From: an uncultured bacterium
Lineage (GTDB): Bacteria; Patescibacteriota; Minisyncoccia; Phycocordibacterales; UBA9973
Length of the DNA stretch: 64,000 nt
Direction: 5' to 3'
Assembly: GCA_903825255.1 (NCBI GenBank)
Contig: CAIJZZ010000030.1
Location: 25,290 to 89,289, forward strand
The stretch's first letter is position 1; each line of letters starts with the position of its first letter. The notes under the pieces are model-generated. The model saw only the letters and a program-made list of their open reading frames with translations. It was not told where the DNA came from and did no database searches. The position numbers were made by a program, and so were the translations under genes. Shown here piece after piece: positions 7,409 through 15,717 of this stretch.

Positions 7409-9076
7409 ATGGAAAATAAAAGTGAAAACAAAATATGTCAAAACTGTCACACGGAATTCATAATTGAACCAGACGATTTCAATTTTTATGAAAAAATGCA
7501 GGTGCCAGCACCCGAAAAATGTCCAGATTGTAGACAGCAATTGCGAATGCTTTATCGGAATTTTAAAACTCTTTACAGAAGACCTTCTAGCCTATCTGGG
7601 AAAATGATTATTTCTATGTATGATTCTGATGTGTTATTTCCTGTTTATGATGTTGCCGAATGGTGGAGTGATGATTGGGAAGGGTTGTCCTATGGACAGG
7701 AAATTGATTGGGATAAGACGATTTTTGAGCAATTAGATTCCTTATTTAATATAGTTCCTCATATATGTGTAATGAACACTAAGAGTGAAAATTGTGAGTA
7801 TTCAAATATGGTAATTTCTAGTAGAAATTGTTATTTAAATTTTGGCTGTGTGGAAAATGAAAATTGTGATTATGGACATATTGTTTGGAATTCCAGAGAT
7901 TCTATAGACAATCTTTATATATATAAATCTGAAGCTTGTTATGAATGTATTGATTGTATAAATTGTAATAACCTTCTCTTTTCTCAAGAATGCGAAAGTT
8001 GTGCTGAGAGTATTGGCCTTTTTGACTGCAAGGGTTGTGTGAATTGTATTGGTTGTGTTGGTCTTATAAATAAGTCTTACTATATTTTTAATAAGCCAGC
8101 GAATAAACAAGAATATGATTCATATTTGAAATACAATCCGATCAGTGATAATAAAAATATTATTAAGATTTTAGAAGAAAGAGAAAAACTACGCAAAGAA
8201 ATTCCCCAAAGATCCTTTTTTGGTTTTAGAAATAATAATGTTTCAGGTAATCATATATATAATGCTAGAAATGTTCACTATTCTTTTGATGTTAAAGGAG
8301 GAGAAAATTCTAAATTTTGTTTTACTACAAGAAAAGCCTTGGATAGTTATGATGCTTCTTTCAATCCTGATATTTCTGAATGCTATCAAATATTAAATTG
8401 TACTGGAAGCAATAAAGTGTTATTTTCGCAAGGGGTGATTGATTCCCACGATGCACATTATTCTGACTTTTGTTACAATTGTGACAATATTTTTGGTTGT
8501 TGTGGGCTTCGCAAAAAATCTCATTGCATATTTAATAAGCAGTATTCAAAAGAAGAATATAAAGATATTTTATCTAAGATAATAAAAAAAATGAAAGAAG
8601 ATAATGAATGGGGTCTTTTTCTTTCTGAAAAATTAAAAGTCTTTACTTATAATGAATCAATTGCAAATGAATATATGCCACTTAGTAAAGAAGAGGCATT
8701 AAATAAGGGTTTTGGCTGGAAAGATACTATACCAAGTACTAGTGGTCAAGAAACTATTAATTTTGAGAAATTACCAAAAGATCCTAAAGAGTATGATGAA
8801 AATTTATTAAAAGAAGTTTTTGCTTGTGATGAATGTCATAAAAATTATCGCTTGATAAGCAGGGAAATAGCTTTTTACAAAAGACAACATTTATCATTAC
8901 CCCAAAAGTGTTTTAATTGTCGGCATGAAAATAGAATGAAATTACGAAACCCTAGGACTTTATTTGATGCAATATGTACAAAGTGTGGCAAAGATATAAA
9001 AACTTCTTATGATCAAAATAAACAAAAAATTTATAAAATTTATTGCGAGGAATGTTATAACAAAGAAGTATATTAA
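7409..9076 (+). CDS. ZRP2: zinc-ribbon / Cys-repeat paralog 2 (unknown function)
   Basis: 555 aa from MENKSENKICQNC. The frame is open further upstream, but that would overlap ZRP1, and the chosen ATG places CQNC at the same distance from the start as in the other copies. Zinc site 1 (C10xxC13 ... C38PDC41R) is intact. Site 2 has lost all its cysteines: PSSLSGK replaces CDLCGK and PVYDVAEWW replaces YCxxCW. Both C-terminal sites keep their cysteines (CDEC...KCFNC; CTKCGK...YCEEC). The central Cys-rich blocks include CYECIDCINCNN and SDFCYNCDNIFGCCGL, and the second block ends CIFNKQYSKEEY. The C-terminus is NKEVY. It starts 7 bp after ZRP1 and ends 3 bp before ZRP3, so the three form one transcription unit. 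Confidence 0.85.
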   Translation: MENKSENKICQNCHTEFIIEPDDFNFYEKMQVPAPEKCPDCRQQLRMLYRNFKTLYRRPSSLSGKMIISMYDSDVLFPVYDVAEWWSDDWEGLSYGQEIDWDKTIFEQLDSLFNIVPHICVMNTKSENCEYSNMVISSRNCYLNFGCVENENCDYGHIVWNSRDSIDNLYIYKSEACYECIDCINCNNLLFSQECESCAESIGLFDCKGCVNCIGCVGLINKSYYIFNKPANKQEYDSYLKYNPISDNKNIIKILEEREKLRKEIPQRSFFGFRNNNVSGNHIYNARNVHYSFDVKGGENSKFCFTTRKALDSYDASFNPDISECYQILNCTGSNKVLFSQGVIDSHDAHYSDFCYNCDNIFGCCGLRKKSHCIFNKQYSKEEYKDILSKIIKKMKEDNEWGLFLSEKLKVFTYNESIANEYMPLSKEEALNKGFGWKDTIPSTSGQETINFEKLPKDPKEYDENLLKEVFACDECHKNYRLISREIAFYKRQHLSLPQKCFNCRHENRMKLRNPRTLFDAICTKCGKDIKTSYDQNKQKIYKIYCEECYNKEVY

Positions 9077-9079
9077 TTT

Positions 9080-10780
9080 ATGAAATCAGAAGTTAAACAA
9101 TGCCAAAACTGCAAAAACGACTTTATTATTGAGCCAGATGATTTTTCTTTTTATGAAAAAATGAGAGTGTCAACACCGACGTTTTGCCCAGAATGCAGAT
9201 TTATCCGACGACTTTGTTGGCGTAATGAAAGATCATTATATAAACGCATATGTGATTTATGTAAAAAAAATATTATTTCAATGTATGACAAAGATGTCAC
9301 TTTTCCGGTTTATTGTCCGGATTGTTGGCGTAGTGATGCTTGGAATCCCATGGAATATGGAAAAGAATATGATTTTTTAAAATCATTTTTTGATCAATTT
9401 AAAGAATTATTTTATAAAGTTCCACGTATTTCTGTTTGGTCACTTAGAAATAATATAAATGTTGAATATGCCAATTTTGTTTATAATTCGAAAAATATTT
9501 ACCTATCTTATTCAATAATTGATGATTCAGAAGATATCTTTTTTTCAAGTAACCTTGATGATTCAAAATCAATGATTGATGTATATAATGCATCAAAAAG
9601 TGAATTTGTTTACGAATCTATAGGATCTGTAAAAAACTATAATTGCAAATATACATATTGGTCATCAAGTTGTGTTGATTGTAGTTTTATCCTTGATTGC
9701 ATAAATTGCTCGGATTGTTTTGCTTGTGTAAATTTAAGAAATCAAAAATATTGTATTTGGAATGTGGAATATTCGAAAGAAGAATATTTAAATAAAATTA
9801 AAAAAATTAATATAGGAAGCTATGAATCACTTCAAAAAAACATACGTGAGTTTTGGGATTTTTCTTTAAAATTTCCTAGAAAATATACTCGAATATTAAA
9901 TAGTCATAATTCTAGTGGTGATGAACTTCGTGATTGTAAAAATGTTAATTATTCATTTAATTGTTTTAATTCAGAAAATGCAAAATATGGATATAGATCT
10001 CCTAGTATAAAAGATGCTATGGATATAAACCATTTTCATAATGCTGAATTAGCTTATGAACATTCGACTGGAGGCTCATTCAATAGTTCTAATATTAAAT
10101 TTATTATTAATGGTGGAGATGCAACAAATGGATTAGAATATAGTGATTTTTGTCATTCTTCAAATAATCTCTTTGCGTGTATTGGTATAAAGTCAAAAAA
10201 TTATTGTATTTTTAATAAGCAATATGGAAAAGCAGAATATTTTGAAATAGTAGAAAAAATTAAGAAGCAGATGAATAAAATGCCTTACATAGATAAAAAA
10301 GGTAATGAATATAAATATGGAGAATTTTTTCCTTCTGAGCTTTCACCCTTTGGTTATAATGAAACGGTTGCTAATGATCATTTTCCATTAGAAAAGGAAA
10401 AAATTTTAGAAGGAGGTTATAATTGGAAAAATAAAGAAGAAAACAAATATAAAATTACGAAAAAAGCAAAAGAATTACCAGACGATATAAAAGATGTTGA
10501 CGATTCAATTTTAAATGAAGTGATAGAATGTGCTCAATCAAAAAAGGCTTTTAAAATAACACCCTTTGAACTTCAGTTTTATCGTAGAATGAATATTCCG
10601 ATTCCTAGACTTCATCAAGACGAAAGATACAAAAAAAGGCTTACCTTGAGAAATCCAATGAAACTCTGGCATCGAAAGTGTATGCATAAAGATTGTGTGA
10701 ATGAATTTGAAACTCCTTATGCGCCAGAACGGCAGGAGATAATTTATTGCGAACGTTGTTATCAGCAAGAAGTTTATTAA
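9080..10780 (+). CDS. ZRP3: zinc-ribbon / Cys-repeat paralog 3 (unknown function)
   Basis: 566 aa. Zinc sites 1 (C8xxC11 ... CPECR) and 2 (CDLCKK ... YCPDCW) are intact. Site 3 has degenerated: CAQS replaces CxxC and PRLHQDERYKKR replaces the usual PRxCPNCRYxxR. The last site (KCMHKDC ... YCERC) is kept. The central region has the same two repeat blocks, ending LRNQKYCIWNVEYSKEEY and KSKNYCIFNKQYGKAEY. A conserved YGEFFP...YNET segment precedes the C-terminal module. It ends QQEVY. Loss of one zinc site while the fold-shaping residues stay suggests divergence in ligand binding after duplication. Confidence 0.85.
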   Translation: MKSEVKQCQNCKNDFIIEPDDFSFYEKMRVSTPTFCPECRFIRRLCWRNERSLYKRICDLCKKNIISMYDKDVTFPVYCPDCWRSDAWNPMEYGKEYDFLKSFFDQFKELFYKVPRISVWSLRNNINVEYANFVYNSKNIYLSYSIIDDSEDIFFSSNLDDSKSMIDVYNASKSEFVYESIGSVKNYNCKYTYWSSSCVDCSFILDCINCSDCFACVNLRNQKYCIWNVEYSKEEYLNKIKKINIGSYESLQKNIREFWDFSLKFPRKYTRILNSHNSSGDELRDCKNVNYSFNCFNSENAKYGYRSPSIKDAMDINHFHNAELAYEHSTGGSFNSSNIKFIINGGDATNGLEYSDFCHSSNNLFACIGIKSKNYCIFNKQYGKAEYFEIVEKIKKQMNKMPYIDKKGNEYKYGEFFPSELSPFGYNETVANDHFPLEKEKILEGGYNWKNKEENKYKITKKAKELPDDIKDVDDSILNEVIECAQSKKAFKITPFELQFYRRMNIPIPRLHQDERYKKRLTLRNPMKLWHRKCMHKDCVNEFETPYAPERQEIIYCERCYQQEVY

Positions 10781-10801
10781 TTATTATTTTTTGAATTTGT
10801 G

Positions 10802-10810
10802 TGGTATAAT
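10802..10810 (+). promoter_or_regulatory. Extended -10 promoter of the ABC exporter gene
   Basis: TGGTATAAT, a perfect extended -10 (TGnTATAAT) with no good -35 at 17 bp. Unlike most promoters here it leaves a leader of about 27 nt, which contains a hairpin. Confidence 0.6.
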
Positions 10811-10815
10811 ATAGA

Positions 10816-10840
10816 CGAGACATAGAAGTCTCGCTTTGTT
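10816..10840 (+). promoter_or_regulatory. Leader hairpin before the ABC exporter gene
   Basis: CGAGAC, a 6-nt loop, and GTCTCG (10816-10833), followed by CTTTGTTTTT just before the ATG at 10844. The shape is that of a short terminator or attenuator lying between the promoter and the gene. A role in regulation is inference. Confidence 0.4.
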
Positions 10841-10843
10841 TTT

Positions 10844-12619
10844 ATGGAAAAAGATTATTCAAATTTACATCGAGGCTTAGTCCTCAAATATTTCTGGCAA
10901 GTTATTAAACAATATAAATTGTCCTTTTTTATTGTAATTATTTTTACTACCATTGCTTCAATTTTAGATGTATATATTCCACTCAAATATCTAAAACTCT
11001 GGAATGTTTTGAATGCGAATAATTTTGATCTAGTCAATACTGCTCGATCAATTGTTCTTTTGATTTTATTACTTAATTTCGTTAGATTTTTTGTTCGTAG
11101 AGTTTCAGGATTTTATCTTTCATACTTTGAAGCTTCGACTATGGCCGGTCTTCGTAAACAAGCCTTTGCTTATATGATTGGTCATTCACATTCCTTTTTT
11201 GCAAACAATTTTAGTGGTTCGCTAGTAAGAAAAATAAATAAATATGCCAATGCTTTTGAAAAATTGGCGGATCGGATGATAATTGATGGATTACCATTAC
11301 TCATTCAAGGTGTAGGTACTGTCGTAGCCATATATTTTTTGCTTCCAAAATACTCTTATATAATGATGGCATTTTTAGCAGTTACGTTATTCACGATTCT
11401 GATTGCTACAAAATATAAATTAAAATATGATGTTTTGTCAGCTGAGGCAGATACGAGGACCACTGGTGCTCTAGCGGATTCTATTGGTAACCATTCTTCT
11501 ATTCAACTTTTTACTGGTGGTGAATATGAAAATAAAATAGTTGGTGAAACGATTGAAAAACAAAAGCGTGCTACATTTATTAATTGGTCCTTATGGGAAG
11601 GATTGAATACTGTTGTGAGTTTTTACATGCTCATTGTTGAATTTGTCATTTTTTGGATAGCAGTGGGGGATTGGAGACTAGGCCTTATAGGTTTGCCAGT
11701 AATGGTATTATTACAAAGTTATCTAATACGCCTAGTAGGTAATTTATTCAATTTTGGCGGAATTATTCGCGCTTACTATGAAAGTTTTGCTGATGCTCAA
11801 GAAATGGCTGTGGTTATGGACACTCCGTATGAAATTTTAGATAAGCCAACTACAGAAATAAATAAAGTAAAAGGTGAAGTAATCTTTGAGGATGTTACTT
11901 ATATTTATAAAAATAATAATATTAAAGTATTAGATAATTTTTTTGTCACAGTGCCAGCTGGACAAAAGATTGCTATCGTCGGTTCTTCTGGTGCAGGGAA
12001 GACCACTTTTGTTCGCTTACTTATGAGGATATTTAATTTAAATTCTGGAAGAATTTTGATTGATGGAATAAATATTAATGATATTACTCAAAAAAATCTT
12101 CGTGAACAAATAGCTTTTGTTCCACAGGATCCAATACTTTTCCATCGTACTTTAATGGAAAATATTCGTTACGGTAGGCGAGATGCTACTGATGAAGAAG
12201 TTCTAAAAGCTGCGCATCTAGCACATTGTGATGCCTTCATAGATAGTTTACCACAAGGTTATGATACATATGTCGGTGAGCGTGGAGTGAAACTCTCTGG
12301 TGGAGAACGTCAGCGTGTCGCTATTGCTCGAGCTATTTTAAAAGATGCTCCGATTTTAGTCTTAGACGAAGCGACTTCTTCACTTGACTCTCATTCTGAA
12401 TTTTTAATTCAAGATGCCTTACATAATCTTATTCAAGGTAAAACTACGATTGTTATTGCACATAGACTTTCTACTATTAGAGAAATGGATAGAATTATTG
12501 TTTTGGAAAAAGGAAAAATAATTGAAGACGGAACGCATGAAAAATTATCTAAAAAGAGAAATGGTTTATATAAAAAACTATGGGATTTACAAGCGGGAGG
12601 ATTTAAAAATGAAATTTAG
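10844..12619 (+). CDS. ABC exporter, fused membrane and ATPase domains
   Basis: 591 aa. The N-terminal half (about 1-320) is a six-helix exporter-type membrane domain, beginning with hydrophobic FFIVIIFTTIASILDVYIPL. The nucleotide-binding domain has Walker A GSSGAGKTT (about residue 380), Q-loop VPQDPILF, signature LSGGERQRVAIARA (about 484), Walker B ILVLDEATSSLD and switch histidine IVIAHRLSTI. This is the MsbA/LmrA-like half-transporter layout, working as a homodimer or heterodimer in the inner membrane. The substrate cannot be read from sequence; lipids, peptides or drugs are possible. It follows the ZRP triplet but has its own promoter, and converges with the PaaX/Cas2-like gene 3 bp away. 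Confidence 0.92.
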   Translation: MEKDYSNLHRGLVLKYFWQVIKQYKLSFFIVIIFTTIASILDVYIPLKYLKLWNVLNANNFDLVNTARSIVLLILLLNFVRFFVRRVSGFYLSYFEASTMAGLRKQAFAYMIGHSHSFFANNFSGSLVRKINKYANAFEKLADRMIIDGLPLLIQGVGTVVAIYFLLPKYSYIMMAFLAVTLFTILIATKYKLKYDVLSAEADTRTTGALADSIGNHSSIQLFTGGEYENKIVGETIEKQKRATFINWSLWEGLNTVVSFYMLIVEFVIFWIAVGDWRLGLIGLPVMVLLQSYLIRLVGNLFNFGGIIRAYYESFADAQEMAVVMDTPYEILDKPTTEINKVKGEVIFEDVTYIYKNNNIKVLDNFFVTVPAGQKIAIVGSSGAGKTTFVRLLMRIFNLNSGRILIDGININDITQKNLREQIAFVPQDPILFHRTLMENIRYGRRDATDEEVLKAAHLAHCDAFIDSLPQGYDTYVGERGVKLSGGERQRVAIARAILKDAPILVLDEATSSLDSHSEFLIQDALHNLIQGKTTIVIAHRLSTIREMDRIIVLEKGKIIEDGTHEKLSKKRNGLYKKLWDLQAGGFKNEI

Positions 12620-12622
12620 AAA

Positions 12623-13177
12623 TTATTTTTTGAGACTTTCTAAAAATGCGAGATTAGTTTCTGGATCGAGTTTGTCAGTGACGATGATCATGAGCTCTGT
12701 TCCAAGACCTAAATCTTTTTTAATATTTGTGAAAAGGTGTTCATATGGAAGTGGGGAGATCCAAACAGTATTTTTTACGCAGACGAAGTTCGCTTTTTTT
12801 AATAAATAACGGATCGCTTCACGTTCACTTTTGCGTTCCTCTGGAATATCAATAATAATAATTCGCCAAAAGCCGTCCCAAGTATTCGGCACGAGGGCTT
12901 CACCACCCTCAAGCTGTATTGTATTTAATTTCTTTTTTCCTTCTTTAGTGAGGCGCGCATAATCGTTTTGGCCAGATGAAAGCTGTTCAATGAGCCCTGC
13001 TTCTCGAAGTCCTTTTAAAGAGCGGGTAAGGGCGTAGGAAGCGTTTTTAGAGCAATCTTGGGTGTTCACCTTATTATTCAGTTCTGATAGGGAAATGGCT
13101 GGTTTTTCGGCTAAAAGCTTCAAAATAGCCTTTTGAATATTGGGGTTTTTTTTGTTTGGGATATCCTTCTTATTCAT
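12623..13177 (-). CDS. PaaX-like regulator with Cas2-like domain
   Basis: 184 aa. Residues about 10-85 form a winged-helix region (IQKAILKLLAEKPAISLSELN, then LTRSLKGLREAGLIEQL). Residues about 95-180 (WDGFWRIIIIDIPEERKSEREAIRYLLKKANF ... NTVWISPLPYEHLF) match the Cas2-like ferredoxin-fold domain of PaaX-type repressors. It is not a CRISPR Cas2: there is no array or cas1, and it has its own HTH. It is divergent from the small gene that begins at 13279, and the gap contains overlapping promoters and a 10-bp inverted repeat that could be its operator. The regulated function is unknown. No acyl-CoA or phenylacetate genes are nearby, so the classical PaaX target does not apply. Confidence 0.75.
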   Translation of the reverse strand: MNKKDIPNKKNPNIQKAILKLLAEKPAISLSELNNKVNTQDCSKNASYALTRSLKGLREAGLIEQLSSGQNDYARLTKEGKKKLNTIQLEGGEALVPNTWDGFWRIIIIDIPEERKSEREAIRYLLKKANFVCVKNTVWISPLPYEHLFTNIKKDLGLGTELMIIVTDKLDPETNLAFLESLKK

Positions 13178-13181
13178 ATAC

Positions 13182-13209
13182 TTGACATTGTATCATATAT
13201 AAATATAAT
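13182..13209 (+). promoter_or_regulatory. Near-consensus forward promoter upstream of the 13279 gene
   Basis: TTGACA, 16 bp, TATAAT on the forward strand. It lies upstream of the palindrome at 13214-13243, so a repressor bound there could block it. Confidence 0.5.
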
Positions 13210-13214
13210 ATCAA
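13187..13214 (-). promoter_or_regulatory. Reverse promoter of the PaaX/Cas2-like regulator
   Basis: On the reverse strand: TTGATA, 16 bp, TACAAT, ending 9 nt before the ATG at 13177. It is interleaved with the forward promoter and abuts the palindrome, the usual layout for autoregulation. Confidence 0.45.
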
Positions 13215-13243
13215 CAAGTATTTTGCGGTCACGAAATACTTGT
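13214..13243. promoter_or_regulatory. Candidate operator: 10-bp perfect inverted repeat
   Basis: ACAAGTATTT (13214-13223), a 10-bp spacer, AAATACTTGT (13234-13243). The right arm overlaps the -35 hexamer of the 13240-13268 promoter and the left arm abuts the regulator's -35. It is a plausible site for the neighbouring dimeric regulator. It has no T-run, so it is unlikely to be a terminator. Confidence 0.5.
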
Positions 13244-13268
13244 CAAAAATAATGAAGAGGTATATAAT
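13240..13268 (+). promoter_or_regulatory. Promoter of the 123-aa gene
   Basis: TTGTCA, 17 bp, TATAAT. It ends 10 nt before the ATG at 13279, implying an almost leaderless transcript and arguing against the TTG at 13240 as a start codon. Confidence 0.55.
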
Positions 13269-13278
13269 AGAAAACATT

Positions 13279-13650
13279 ATGCAAGAAGGTGTCCCTAAAA
13301 ATGAAGATAAGAAAATAAATTCAGTTAAAAGCATTGATCATCTCTTAAATGATTTTTCAAATGAAATTCCAGAAAAAATGGCCCGTGAACTTATTGAAGG
13401 CGGGTCTAATTTTGGCAGTGAATATTATAAGTTAAAAGTAAGGATAAATTGGTTTCATGGAGTTTTAAGTACATTGGAAAGTGCATATTATAAAGGATTT
13501 TTACCTGAAGATTTTTGGAAAGAAATTACTGATTTTATAAAGAAATTTAAAGAAAGTCATATAAAAACTTCTGATAGAACAACAAAAGAAGAAATTGAGA
13601 AAGCAGATGATTTATTAAGAAGGGCTAAAGAGTTTATTGAAAAAAAATAA
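13279..13650 (+). CDS. Hypothetical helical protein beside the PaaX-like regulator
   Basis: 123 aa from MQEGVPKNEDKKIN. Longer starts exist at 13240 (TTG) and 13252 (ATG), but the promoter -10 lies over that stretch. The protein is rich in Lys, Glu and Ile, with no cysteine, signal peptide or membrane span. It looks all-helical, with a WFHGVLSTLESAYYKGFLPEDFWKEITDFIKKFK core. I do not recognise the family. Its position, divergent from the PaaX/Cas2-like regulator across a palindromic operator-like site, makes it the likely regulated target. It precedes dnaK by 73 bp. Confidence 0.7.
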   Translation: MQEGVPKNEDKKINSVKSIDHLLNDFSNEIPEKMARELIEGGSNFGSEYYKLKVRINWFHGVLSTLESAYYKGFLPEDFWKEITDFIKKFKESHIKTSDRTTKEEIEKADDLLRRAKEFIEKK

Positions 13651-13658
13651 TTACAAAC

Positions 13659-13677
13659 CCCGAAAGTCGAAGTCGGG
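13659..13677. repeat. Short GC-rich hairpin before dnaK
   Basis: CCCGA and TCGGG arms with the inner sequence AAGTCGAAG. It is unusually GC-rich for this AT-rich intergenic stretch. It may be a weak terminator or a small palindromic repeat like those inside metK and pepA; no T-run follows. Confidence 0.35.
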
Positions 13678-13723
13678 AAATAAATAAAAAACAAAACATT
13701 ATAAGTTTAATAAATAAAAAAAT

Positions 13724-15640
13724 ATGTCAAAAATAATAGGTATAGACTTAGGAACAACAAATTCGGCCGTGGCTATCATTGAAGGTGGCGCCCCGAAAAT
13801 AGTCGAAAATGTGGAAGGCAATCGCACGACGCCTTCTGTGGTAGCGACAGCCAAGAATGGTGATCGTATTGCCGGTCTTTTAGCGAAGCGTCAAGCAGTG
13901 ACAAATCCAGAAAATACAATTTCTGAGATTAAACGTTATATGGGTCATAGATTTGATGATCCAGGTGTACAAAAAGATAAAACTTCAGCTCCATTTAAAA
14001 TTGAAGCTAGTGAAGATGGTGGTGTGAAGGTAAAAATGTCTGATAAATTTTATCGTCCAGAAGAAATTTCTGCGATGATTTTACAGAAAATAAAAACAGA
14101 TGTGGAAACTAAATTAGGTGAGAAAATTACTGAAGCTGTTATTACTGTGCCAGCTTATTTTAATGATGCGCAAAGAAAAGCTACCAAAGATGCAGGTCTT
14201 ATCGCTGGGCTTGATGTAAAACGCATTATTAACGAACCGACAGCCGCAGCTCTTGCTTACGGATTCGATAAAAAGAAAAATGAAAAAATAGTAGTATATG
14301 ATTTCGGTGGCGGAACCTTTGATGTATCTGTACTTGAAATCGGAGATGATGTCATAGAAGTGAAGTCTACTGATGGTGATAGTCATATGGGTGGAGGTGA
14401 TATTGATCGTAAGATGATTGCTTGGATTGCGGAAGAATATAAAAAGGAATCTGGTATGGACGTACGTAAAGATCCACTCGCTCATCAAAGATTAAAAGAA
14501 GCAGCCGAAAAAGCTAAACACGAACTTTCTACCACTATGGAAACAGAAATTAATATTCCATTTATTACTTCTGATGCTTCAGGTCCAAAACATTTGTTAA
14601 TGAAAATGTCTCGAGCTACTTTGGAATCTCTTGCAAAAGAATATATTGATCACTCTATTGAAATTACTAAGAGGGCACTCGAAGCCTCACCATTTAAGAT
14701 GAATGAAATTAATGAAATCATTATGGTGGGCGGACAGACTCGAATGCCGGCAATCGTAGAAGCTGTGAAAAATCTTTTTGGTAAAGCTCCAAATATGACG
14801 ATTAATCCTGATGAAGTGGTTGCCTTAGGCGCAGCTGTGCAAGCTGGAGTCTTAGCTGGAGATGTACGAGATGTTTTGCTTTTAGATGTTATACCGCTTT
14901 CGCTTGGTATTGAAACCTTGGGAGGAGTAGCCACAAAATTAATTGAACGCAATACCACTATTCCATCTTCTAAATCTCAAATCTTTTCTACGGCTGCGGA
15001 CAATCAAACTTCTGTAGAAATTCACATTGTGCAAGGAGAACGCCCAATGGCTACTGACAATAAGAGTCTCGGTAGATTTATTTTAGATGGCGTACCGCCA
15101 GCTCCAAGAGGCATTCCTCAAGTGGAAGTGACTTTTGATGTAGATGCGAATGGAATTTTAAATGTAAAGGCGCTAGAAAAAGCATCTGGTAAAGTGCAAT
15201 CAATAAAGATTGAGGCAAGTTCTGGACTCAAAGATGAAGACATTAAGAAAATGCAACAAGATGCAGAAGTGCATGCAGAAGAAGATAAAAAGAAAAGGGA
15301 AGTTGCGGATGTTAAAAATACTGCTGAAATGATTATTTACACTGCAGAAAAAGCTTTGAAAGATAATGAAGCAAAAATCGGAGCGGAATTAAAAGATGAA
15401 GTGAATAAAAAAATCACTACGCTTCGTACTGTAAAAGATGGTACTGATGCGGAGGCGATTAAAAAAGCAACTGAAGAGCTTTCAGCTGAAATGTCTAAGA
15501 TAGGCGAAGCGATGAATAAAGCTAATGCCGAAGCCGGACAAACTCCACCAAACCCAGGAACTGGAACGGAAGAGCAAGGTCCAGAAATTCATAATGCTGA
15601 ATTCAAAGAAGGTGATAAACCTGAAGATGAAAAGAAATAA
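13724..15640 (+). CDS. dnaK: Chaperone DnaK (Hsp70)
   Basis: 638 aa, full family length. The ATPase domain has [18 protein letters not shown], the [16 protein letters not shown] phosphate loop and [17 protein letters not shown]. The substrate domain has [17 protein letters not shown], followed by a helical lid and an acidic Gly/Pro-containing tail ([27 protein letters not shown]). DnaK works with GrpE (5133) and DnaJ (21289), all on the same strand but separated by ZRP and VirD4-like genes. No HrcA gene or CIRCE element was seen. A terminator follows. Confidence 0.98.
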   Translation: MSKIIGIDLGTTNSAVAIIEGGAPKIVENVEGNRTTPSVVATAKNGDRIAGLLAKRQAVTNPENTISEIKRYMGHRFDDPGVQKDKTSAPFKIEASEDGGVKVKMSDKFYRPEEISAMILQKIKTDVETKLGEKITEAVITVPAYFNDAQRKATKDAGLIAGLDVKRIINEPTAAALAYGFDKKKNEKIVVYDFGGGTFDVSVLEIGDDVIEVKSTDGDSHMGGGDIDRKMIAWIAEEYKKESGMDVRKDPLAHQRLKEAAEKAKHELSTTMETEINIPFITSDASGPKHLLMKMSRATLESLAKEYIDHSIEITKRALEASPFKMNEINEIIMVGGQTRMPAIVEAVKNLFGKAPNMTINPDEVVALGAAVQAGVLAGDVRDVLLLDVIPLSLGIETLGGVATKLIERNTTIPSSKSQIFSTAADNQTSVEIHIVQGERPMATDNKSLGRFILDGVPPAPRGIPQVEVTFDVDANGILNVKALEKASGKVQSIKIEASSGLKDEDIKKMQQDAEVHAEEDKKKREVADVKNTAEMIIYTAEKALKDNEAKIGAELKDEVNKKITTLRTVKDGTDAEAIKKATEELSAEMSKIGEAMNKANAEAGQTPPNPGTGTEEQGPEIHNAEFKEGDKPEDEKK

Positions 15641-15661
15641 TAATTACTAATCTTTAAAATT

Positions 15662-15684
15662 AAAAAGCCCTAAAAGGGCTTTTT
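15662..15684 (+). terminator. Terminator after dnaK
   Basis: AAAAAGCCC / GGGCTTTTT, a 9-bp stem with a TAAAA loop, whose right arm ends in the T-run. Confidence 0.88.
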
Positions 15685-15699
15685 AATTTTATTATCCAA

Positions 15700-15708
15700 T
15701 GTTATAAT
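15700..15708 (+). promoter_or_regulatory. Extended -10 promoter of the first VirD4-like gene
   Basis: TGTTATAAT, perfect TGnTATAAT, ending 9 nt before the ATG at 15718. The transcript would be nearly leaderless. Confidence 0.6.
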
Positions 15709-15717
15709 TTAAACTAT

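Noticed and set aside
12623-13177. Possible CRISPR Cas2 because of the Cas2-like domain
   Set aside because: It has an N-terminal winged helix and PaaX layout, and there is no cas1 and no repeat-spacer array anywhere in the window.
13659-13677. CIRCE-type heat-shock operator before dnaK
   Set aside because: CIRCE is TTAGCACTC-N9-GAGTGCTAA. The hairpin here has different arms and is GC-rich.
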